9,317 nucleotides of DNA from an uncultured Ruaniaceae bacterium (GTDB taxonomy: Bacteria; Actinomycetota; Actinomycetes; Actinomycetales; Beutenbergiaceae). Shown in pieces: positions 1 through 4,722 of this stretch (position 1 is the first letter of the stretch; every line of letters starts with the position of its first letter). Made by a program: the position numbers and the translations under genes. Where the stretch lies: positions 1 through 9,317 of the forward strand of contig CAMXUZ010000287.1 in the NCBI GenBank assembly GCA_947251855.1. The letters run 5' to 3'. The notes beneath the pieces are model-generated. The model ran no database searches. It was not told where the DNA came from and saw nothing but the letters and a program-made list of their open reading frames with translations.

Positions 1-399
1 GACGCGCTCGCGGGCAACGTGGCCCTCAGCCCGCCGAGCCCCGCCCAGGGTGCGGTGCTCGCCGCGTTCTCCCCCGAGGCATACGACGAGGCCGACGCGC
101 GGGTGGCCGAGCTCGCCCGGGTGCGCGAGATCGCTCTCGACGGCGCACCTCGCCTCGGGTGGGGCCCGATCGCGCCCGCCGATGGCGCGTTCTATCTCTA
201 TGGGGCGGTGCCGCTCGGGGAGTACGCGGACTCCTCCGCGTGGGCTGCCGCATTGTTGGAGGAGGCCGGTGTTGCGCTCGTGCCCGGATCGGATTTCGAT
301 GGGGAGAACGGCGGGAACTTCGTGCGGTTATCGTTCGCCGCCGGGGCCGAGGCCGTGGCCGGTGCTATGGAGCGGATCGAGGCGTTCAGCCGGCGTTGA
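1..399 (+). CDS. PLP-dependent class I/II aminotransferase, C-terminal part (5' end outside window)
   Basis: The reading frame is open from base 1 to a TGA at 397-399 and gives 132 residues with no start of its own, so the 5' end lies outside the window. Visible landmarks match the small C-terminal domain of fold-type I aminotransferases. A PPSPAQGAVLAAF stretch opens the fragment (other members have a similar PP-x-x-x-Q-x-A-x-L-A-A segment). An APADGAFYLYG segment follows, then LLEEAGVALVPGSDF, then FVRLSFA near the end. The Arg in FVRLSFA is the conserved residue that in this family binds the substrate alpha-carboxylate. The lysine that holds PLP lies upstream and cannot be seen, so substrate specificity cannot be given; an aspartate-type or other amino-acid transaminase is possible. 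The gene converges on the membrane-protein gene that ends 14 bases downstream, and I see no strong hairpin between them. Confidence 0.85.
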   Translation, partial: DALAGNVALSPPSPAQGAVLAAFSPEAYDEADARVAELARVREIALDGAPRLGWGPIAPADGAFYLYGAVPLGEYADSSAWAAALLEEAGVALVPGSDFDGENGGNFVRLSFAAGAEAVAGAMERIEAFSRR

Positions 400-413
400 C
401 CCCGGGCGCGGCG

Positions 414-842
414 TCAGCTCCGGCGATTGATCACGGCGAAGGCGATGGCGAACACGGCGATGAGCGCAAAGTTCGTGATCGCGAGAACGGGTTCGAGGGG
501 GCCGCCAACGCTGAGGATGATCGTAGCCGCAGCCACCATCGGCACCGCGCAGATCCCGACGACGGCGAGCGCCCGGGTGAGTACGGCATCGTCCCGCTCA
601 TCGCCGGTCATCGTCCACCCACGCTCCAAGGTGGTCGCCGAGCCCGGGTGGCGCACCGCACGCCACCAGGCGATCGCAAGCGCTGCGATCGCGATGCCGG
701 CACCGGCGAAGAAGCCGTTGCCCATGTTTCCTGGACCGTATTCGCGCAGGAACATCCCTAGGGTCACGATCCCGGCGATGGCGAGGAGCGCGGCCGTCAC
801 GATCGCGGCCACGTGCTTGGCGGATAGGTTATTCGTCGACAT
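414..842 (-). CDS. Small four-helix membrane protein, DUF2178-like, partner of the upstream repressor
   Basis: This 142-residue protein has four hydrophobic segments at about residues 10-31, 43-62, 90-112 and 117-137, so it is an integral membrane protein. The loop between helices 2 and 3 is polar and carries a TGDERDD segment (residues 79-85). A DER motif in the middle loop is a mark of small DUF2178-type membrane proteins, which are often encoded beside a YozG-like XRE regulator, as here. The family's function is unknown. I chose the ATG at 840-842 (MSTNN) because it overlaps the end of the repressor gene by 14 bases, which suggests translational coupling. A longer open frame reaching to 1007 is only the repressor gene read in another frame and is rich in Arg/Pro/Ser. 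The family assignment rests on pattern recognition and is tentative; membrane localisation is much safer. Confidence 0.75.
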   Translation of the reverse strand: MSTNNLSAKHVAAIVTAALLAIAGIVTLGMFLREYGPGNMGNGFFAGAGIAIAALAIAWWRAVRHPGSATTLERGWTMTGDERDDAVLTRALAVVGICAVPMVAAATIILSVGGPLEPVLAITNFALIAVFAIAFAVINRRS

Positions 843-1023
843 GGAAGATCTCCTCAACAGTGCGTCGGAAATACCGGGCCATGGTGATGGCCAGGGGGAG
901 GGAGGGGGCGTACCGGCCGGTTTCGATGGAGTTGACCGTCTGGCGCGAGACGCCGAGATCCTTCGCCAACGCGGCCTGCGAGAGGCCAGCGCCCTGGCGC
1001 AACTCACGGATGTTGTTCTTCAC
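829..1023 (-). CDS. XRE/Cro-family helix-turn-helix transcriptional regulator (YozG-like)
   Basis: This 64-residue protein is almost entirely one HTH_3 (Cro/C1) domain. It begins KNNIRELRQ and continues with the helix-turn-helix [21 protein letters not shown] (residues 14-34, recognition helix around SRQTVNSIE), then a [17 protein letters not shown] segment and a short C-terminal end. The length is typical of the minimal YozG/YgzD group. The start is the GTG at 1021-1023, where the domain begins; a GGGA lies a few bases upstream. The frame stays open to an ATG near 1110, but that longer start would run through the promoter and operator-like repeats, so I reject it. It is the first gene of a two-gene operon with the membrane protein. 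Three copies of one inverted element lie over its own promoter, which suggests that it represses itself. The partner's signal or ligand is unknown. Confidence 0.88.
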   Translation of the reverse strand: MKNNIRELRQGAGLSQAALAKDLGVSRQTVNSIETGRYAPSLPLAITMARYFRRTVEEIFHVDE

Positions 1024-1056
1024 GCTCGATCCCGATGTTCCTCGTTGTGTTCTCAG

Positions 1057-1113
1057 TGTGACAAGCACGCTTGACACATCAATCATGTGCGCTCCTCGCT
1101 CGTGTGTCAAGCG
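1057..1113. promoter_or_regulatory. Operator-like repeats (three GCTTGWCACA elements)
   Basis: The element CGCTTGACACA reads on the plus strand at 1068-1078, and its exact reverse complement is at 1103-1113. A near-copy, TGTGACAAGC, at 1057-1066 forms an imperfect dyad with GCTTGACACA (1069-1078): ten-base arms, one mismatch, two-base centre. The right-hand element contains the -35 hexamer of the minus-strand promoter, and the left dyad covers the predicted transcription start. This is the arrangement expected for repression by a dimeric XRE protein, most simply the product encoded at 829-1023. The repeats are seen directly; the binding protein is inferred. Confidence 0.55.
1082..1110 (-). 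promoter_or_regulatory. Promoter of the repressor/membrane-protein operon
   Basis: On the minus strand there is a perfect -35 hexamer TTGACA (1110-1105), a 17-base spacer, and a -10 hexamer CATGAT (1087-1082) that matches four of six consensus bases. Transcription would start near 1075, leaving a leader of about 50 bases before the GTG at 1023. This is the best sigma-70-type promoter in the window. It is predicted by eye, without experimental support. Confidence 0.6.
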
Positions 1114-1173
1114 AGTTTGCCACGGCGGGCGCGGGGGTCGTGATCGACGATGGCACCCCGGGCGCTTAGCTGC

Positions 1174-1179
1174 CAGAAT
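1174..1179 (+). promoter_or_regulatory. Candidate -10 element for leaderless ung
   Basis: CAGAAT ends seven bases before the ung GTG start at 1187. That is the distance expected if transcription begins on the start codon. No usable Shine-Dalgarno sequence precedes the GTG (only GGGG with a two-base gap), which fits leaderless translation, common in actinobacteria. The -35 region is weak. Confidence 0.4.
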
Positions 1180-1186
1180 TGGGGCC

Positions 1187-1861
1187 GTGCCTCAACCACT
1201 GTCTGAACTCATTGACCCCGGCTGGGCCCACGCGCTGGGCCCGGTGGAGCCGAAGATTCGGGAACTAGGGGAATTCCTCCGCCAAGAAGTGGCCGAGGGG
1301 CGGGGGTACCTGCCCGCGGGTGAACACGTGCTCACGGCATTCACGCGGCCCCTGGCGCAGGTTCGCGTGCTCATCGTGGGCCAGGACCCGTATCCCACGC
1401 CCGGGCATGCGATGGGCCTGAGCTTCTCGGTGCAGCCCCACGTGCGGCCGATCCCCAGATCGTTGGTGAACATCTACAAGGAGCTAGAAGCGGATCTCGG
1501 TTTCCCGCCTCCGCCGCACGGGGACCTTCGTGCGTGGGCCGACGCCGGCGTGCTCCTGCTCAACCGCTCGCTCACCGTGCGCCCGGGCAAGCCCGCCAGT
1601 CATCGTGGCAAGGGGTGGGAAGTGATCACGGACGCCGCGATCGATGCCCTGGTTCGCCGCGAATCCCCGCTCGTGGCGATCCTGTGGGGAAGGGATGCCC
1701 AGTCACTCAGGCCGAAGCTGGGCGCGACCCCGGTCGTGGAATCTCCGCATCCCTCGCCGCTGTCCGCCTCGCGTGGGTTCTTCGGTTCGCGCCCATTCTC
1801 CCGAGCGAACGCTCTGCTGCAGGAACTGGGTGCCGAGCCGGTCGACTGGCGACTCGCCTAG
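1187..1861 (+). CDS. ung: Uracil-DNA glycosylase, family 1
   Basis: The enzyme removes uracil from DNA by cleaving the N-glycosidic bond, the first step of base excision repair in the cytoplasm. The 224-residue protein has the family-1 length and all its motifs. The water-activating motif is GQDPYP (65-70), with catalytic Asp67 and Tyr69, which excludes thymine. Phe80 lies in GLSFSV and would stack on the base. Asn126 lies in [10 protein letters not shown] and recognises uracil. The DNA-intercalation loop is [14 protein letters not shown] (188-201), with catalytic His188. The last position of motif A is Pro instead of the His common in enterobacteria, as I recall also for mycobacterial Ung. 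The start is the GTG at 1187: the homologous region begins there, and the longer upstream frame runs through the repressor promoter. It appears to be a single-gene unit, convergent with the nucleotidase gene. Confidence 0.96.
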   Translation: MPQPLSELIDPGWAHALGPVEPKIRELGEFLRQEVAEGRGYLPAGEHVLTAFTRPLAQVRVLIVGQDPYPTPGHAMGLSFSVQPHVRPIPRSLVNIYKELEADLGFPPPPHGDLRAWADAGVLLLNRSLTVRPGKPASHRGKGWEVITDAAIDALVRRESPLVAILWGRDAQSLRPKLGATPVVESPHPSPLSASRGFFGSRPFSRANALLQELGAEPVDWRLA

Positions 1862-1922
1862 CCGTACCGCCGGTGGCCCGGCGCACCTTGCGACCGCTGG
1901 CAATCCGGGGGTGTAATGGAAT

Positions 1923-1981
1923 TGCTGCACGCAGCACACGACCCGGGCCCCACCCGATGGTAGAGGTGGTCGCCCGGGTCG
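1923..1981 (+). terminator. Hairpin terminator region between convergent ung and nucleotidase genes
   Basis: CGACCCGGGC (1939-1948) pairs perfectly with GCCCGGGTCG (1972-1981). Inside, CCACC (1950-1954) can pair with GGTGG (1965-1969), giving a long GC-rich stem. A smaller dyad, TGCTGC-AC-GCAGCA (1923-1936), lies just upstream. No T-tract follows on either strand, so it would be a factor-independent hairpin of the T-poor type common in high-GC actinobacteria. Lying between convergent genes, it could serve both strands. Confidence 0.5.
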
Positions 1982-1988
1982 CGTAATC

Positions 1989-2003
1989 TAGCGCGTCGCG
2001 CTA
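1989..2003 (-). terminator. Short GC-rich dyad just after the nucleotidase stop
   Basis: TAGCGCG-T-CGCGCTA is a perfect seven-base dyad around one base. It lies 13 bases beyond the nucleotidase stop on the minus strand. As RNA it could form a six-pair stem with a three-base loop. It lacks a T-tract and may assist the larger hairpin at 1939-1981. Its role is uncertain. Confidence 0.3.
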
Positions 2004-2015
2004 CGCCTGTTCGGC

Positions 2016-4523
2016 TTAACCCGTCGTCTGCCGGCGGCGCACGGCCAGGGCCGTTCCACCGATGGCGAGGAGGATAGCGCTCGCGATGAGCATCCCGTTG
2101 ACGTCGGTACCCGTCTCGGGCATGTCGCCGTCGGGTCCGGCGCCAGCCTCGTCATCGGTGTCCTCGTCCTCGCCCTCATCCGTTGGGGGAGGTGGCTCTT
2201 CGGAGTCCTGCTCCACCGTGATGCCCCACGTGAGGGAGAGGAGCTCGAGGTCGTCGGTGATCTCCAAGACCCAAGAGTCGGAGTCATCGCCGGAAGGCTC
2301 GATCTCCGGCATCGCGAACTCCACGAGCGCGCGGCCCATCTCGTCGGTGGTGTTGACGATCTCCGGGTCGACGTCGAACTCACCGAGCTCGATGGTCTCA
2401 CCGCTTTCGGAATTCGTGAGCGAGGCGAAAACCGTTTCCGACTTCGGCTCATCGTTCGCGAAGACCAGTGAGGACAACGCGATCTCAACCGGGTCACCGG
2501 CGTCGTAGACGCCCTCCTCGCCGGTAGCCCAGTGCACACCGACGGCGCGTTGACGGTAGTCCGGGTTGACGACGTCGTTACTCTCGAAGTACTTGACGAA
2601 CGCCTGCAGGTCGACCAGGCCGGTGTCTGCGTAGTCGCTCCCCTCCCCGAGAGTGAAGAAGTTGTCTCCCCCGGAGGCGAGGAAGTTATTGGCTACCACG
2701 CGGTAAGTCTCGTCGAGCACGATCGGTTCGCCATCAAGGAACATCTGGGTAACGCGTTCGTCCCGAGGTGCCTCCGGGTCGTAGGTGTAGAAGAACTCTT
2801 CGTTCACACCGAGCTTGAGGAACGGCCGGGAAACCCCATCGGGTTGCCACTGCTCTTCGAGTACCTGCTTGATCTGCGCTCCGGTGAGATCGAAAGTCTC
2901 GAGCGTATTCGCGAATGGTTGCACGCTCGCCGCCTGCTTGTAGTTGACATCGCCTTCCGTGATATCAGTCCGGACACCGCCCGGGTTCATGAAGGCGATC
3001 TTTGGGAGTTCCTCCTCCGGCACGGAGCCCTGGTCAGCGACGCCCCACAGTTGAGCATCGGCGATGAGGTTCGAGATGGTCGATTCGCCGCCTCGGTTCT
3101 CTCCCTCGGTGCCAGTCTCCGGATCGGTGTGCGTCGCGCGCAACAGGTCCGCGCCCGCCTCTCCGATGACCGTTTCGCCGATCTCCTCGGCCTCCGCAAC
3201 CGCATCCTCGACGATTCCACGAACGCTTGTGACGATCTCGTTATCGTCCGGCACGTCGTAGCCCGCGAGTGAGATCATGTCGCTCGCCGCGCCCGCGAAC
3301 TCCCAGTCCCCGTCCTCGTCCTCGAACGTCAACGTGATCTTTCCGAGATTCTCGCCATAGGAACCGGTCTGGATGACCGGCATTCCATCCACATCTGCTT
3401 CGTACAACGTGTGGGTATGTCCGGAGAAGATCGCCGCAACATCACCGCGGTCCGCCATTTCCTGTGCGAACTGACCGAAGTCCGTCGCGGTGCTTTCAAC
3501 CGCGTCCTTGTTCGATCCGCCGTCGTGGGTGAGGACGACGATGGCGTCGGCGTTCTGGACCTCATCTTCCTCATCGATGACGCGCTCGACCGCTTCGGCG
3601 GGATCGGTGAATTCGAGGCCTTCGATCCCCTTCGGGGTGACCAGGAACGGGGTCTCCTGAGTGACGACGCCAACGAAGGCGATCTCTGCGCCGTTGTCGG
3701 TAGTCAGGACCTTGTATTCCTCGAGGGCGGACTCTTCGGTCTCGCTGTCGAGTACGTTCGCGCCGAGGTAGGGCCACCCCACTTGCGAGTAGTCGATTTC
3801 GCCGATGGAGGTGCCGCCGATGCGCGCGTTGAGGACGTCGATCCCCTCGTCGAATTCGTGGTTCCCGACGGATGAAACATCCATGCCCATCGCGTTGAGA
3901 ACGTCGATTGTCGGGTTGTCATTGCCGGCCATCGACGTGAAGGTCGAAGCGCCGAACAGGTCGCCGGCACCGACGAAGAGCGTGTCTTCATTCGCCGCGC
4001 GTACGTCCTCCACAGCAGCGGCGAGGCGTACCGCAGCTCCGTCATCGAATCCGATGACGTCGCCGTCGTCATCCGTGATATCTCCGCGCCCTTCATCGAC
4101 GCGGCCGTGGAAGTCGTTTATTCCCACGAGGTCGACGGTGAGTTCTGTCCCATCCTCATTGAGGGACAGGGGAGAGATGTGAGCTTCTTCCTCGGCGTCA
4201 TCGTCGGAACTGCCTTTCGACTCCGAGTCTTCGTCTAATGAGTCGGCCTCCGCAGATTCGCCGTTCTCCGAGGGATCTGCCTCGTCGAGGTCCTCGTCCG
4301 CCTCGGGTTGTTCTTCGGTGGGGCGTTCCGCTTGCCCCTCCCCGGTGCGATCTTCGCCGGCCGGTTGGCCATCGTCCGACGGTTCGCTATTCGCGGGCTG
4401 TTCTGGATCCTCGCCGTCAGCGAGGGCGGGGCCCGCAAGCCCGGCCAGCGTGAGGCCCGCTATTCCCAGGGCCGCGGTCGAACGCCGAAAACGCGCTCGA
4501 CCGGAACTCAACTTCGTTGTCAT
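2016..4523 (-). CDS. Secreted, cell-wall-anchored 5'-nucleotidase / metallophosphatase (MPETG sorting signal)
   Basis: This 835-residue surface enzyme probably hydrolyses nucleotides to nucleosides and phosphate. Order of parts: a signal peptide (1-35, ending GPALA); a very acidic low-complexity segment (36-115); a calcineurin-like metallophosphatase domain (about 128-400); a 5'-nucleotidase C-terminal domain (about 451-650); a beta-rich Ig-like region (about 670-775); an acidic/Pro linker; MPETG (801-805); a hydrophobic helix (811-828); and an RRR tail. The metal-site motifs are complete: NDFHGR (Asp137, His139), GAGDLFG (Asp188), GNHEFD (Asn221, His222), THDGG (His333) and GHTH (His369, His371). 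The substrate domain has NPGGVR (513-518) and FLASGGDNFF (614-623). This is the UshA/YfkN superfamily; exact substrates cannot be told. I chose the ATG at 4521-4523 because AGGGA lies five bases upstream and the signal peptide begins there; the frame extends 25 codons further. It is divergent from the nuclease gene. Confidence 0.93.
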   Translation of the reverse strand: MTTKLSSGRARFRRSTAALGIAGLTLAGLAGPALADGEDPEQPANSEPSDDGQPAGEDRTGEGQAERPTEEQPEADEDLDEADPSENGESAEADSLDEDSESKGSSDDDAEEEAHISPLSLNEDGTELTVDLVGINDFHGRVDEGRGDITDDDGDVIGFDDGAAVRLAAAVEDVRAANEDTLFVGAGDLFGASTFTSMAGNDNPTIDVLNAMGMDVSSVGNHEFDEGIDVLNARIGGTSIGEIDYSQVGWPYLGANVLDSETEESALEEYKVLTTDNGAEIAFVGVVTQETPFLVTPKGIEGLEFTDPAEAVERVIDEEDEVQNADAIVVLTHDGGSNKDAVESTATDFGQFAQEMADRGDVAAIFSGHTHTLYEADVDGMPVIQTGSYGENLGKITLTFEDEDGDWEFAGAASDMISLAGYDVPDDNEIVTSVRGIVEDAVAEAEEIGETVIGEAGADLLRATHTDPETGTEGENRGGESTISNLIADAQLWGVADQGSVPEEELPKIAFMNPGGVRTDITEGDVNYKQAASVQPFANTLETFDLTGAQIKQVLEEQWQPDGVSRPFLKLGVNEEFFYTYDPEAPRDERVTQMFLDGEPIVLDETYRVVANNFLASGGDNFFTLGEGSDYADTGLVDLQAFVKYFESNDVVNPDYRQRAVGVHWATGEEGVYDAGDPVEIALSSLVFANDEPKSETVFASLTNSESGETIELGEFDVDPEIVNTTDEMGRALVEFAMPEIEPSGDDSDSWVLEITDDLELLSLTWGITVEQDSEEPPPPTDEGEDEDTDDEAGAGPDGDMPETGTDVNGMLIASAILLAIGGTALAVRRRQTTG

Positions 4524-4528
4524 GAGGT

Positions 4529-4533
4529 TCCCT
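4529..4533 (-). promoter_or_regulatory. Ribosome binding site of the nucleotidase gene
   Basis: AGGGA on the minus strand sits five bases before the ATG at 4523. It decides the start in favour of the 835-residue form over the in-frame ATG at 4598. Confidence 0.7.
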
Positions 4534-4563
4534 AAATCGATCAATTTCGAAAATGTTCGTCCC

Positions 4564-4653
4564 GGAACCATAGCGGACTTTCGGCAAGTCTGCACCAAAA
4601 ACCGTGGACGGGAGGTGGCTACTTAACTTCTTGCTCCGTCTATGGAACCATAG
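4564..4653. promoter_or_regulatory. Putative shared operator: palindrome plus direct-repeat half-site
   Basis: CTATGG-AA-CCATAG (4640-4653) is a perfect dyad in the 199-bp region between the divergent nucleotidase and nuclease genes. The ten bases GGAACCATAG recur at 4564-4573, exactly 80 bp from the copy at 4644-4653. Read on the minus strand, the left copy includes TATGGT (4572-4567), which fits a TANNNT -10 element about 44 bases before the nucleotidase ATG. A protein bound there could block or alter that promoter. The repeats are seen directly; regulation is inferred, and no matching regulator gene lies next to them. Confidence 0.45.
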
Positions 4654-4722
4654 GCAATCCGTGCCTGAGCATCGTCGCCCGGAGCGCGGGTCGATGATTG
4701 AGAAAAATCTGACTACGTAACG

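Noticed and set aside
159..761. A 200-residue plus-strand frame crossing the end of the aminotransferase gene and the membrane-protein gene.
   Set aside because: It overlaps two better-supported genes on both strands, is low-complexity Arg/Gly/Asp-rich, and has no homology I recognise.
1024..1110. A 29-codon N-terminal extension of the HTH regulator.
   Set aside because: The HTH domain begins at the GTG at 1023, and the extension overlaps the promoter and operator repeats.
4418..4523. A Tat (twin-arginine) signal on the nucleotidase.
   Set aside because: An Arg-Arg pair is present (FRRSTAAL), but the hydrophobic residues and spacing of the S/T-R-R-x-F-L-K motif are missing; a Sec signal is more likely.
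4524..4598. A 25-codon N-terminal extension of the nucleotidase, starting at the ATG at 4598.
   Set aside because: It would place non-signal sequence before the signal peptide. The internal ATG at 4523 has a good ribosome binding site, and the extension runs over the repeat at 4564-4573.
4524..4722. PHO boxes upstream of the phosphate-releasing surface enzymes.
   Set aside because: I looked for GTTCACC-type direct repeats at 11-bp spacing and saw none. The repeats present have a different sequence and spacing.
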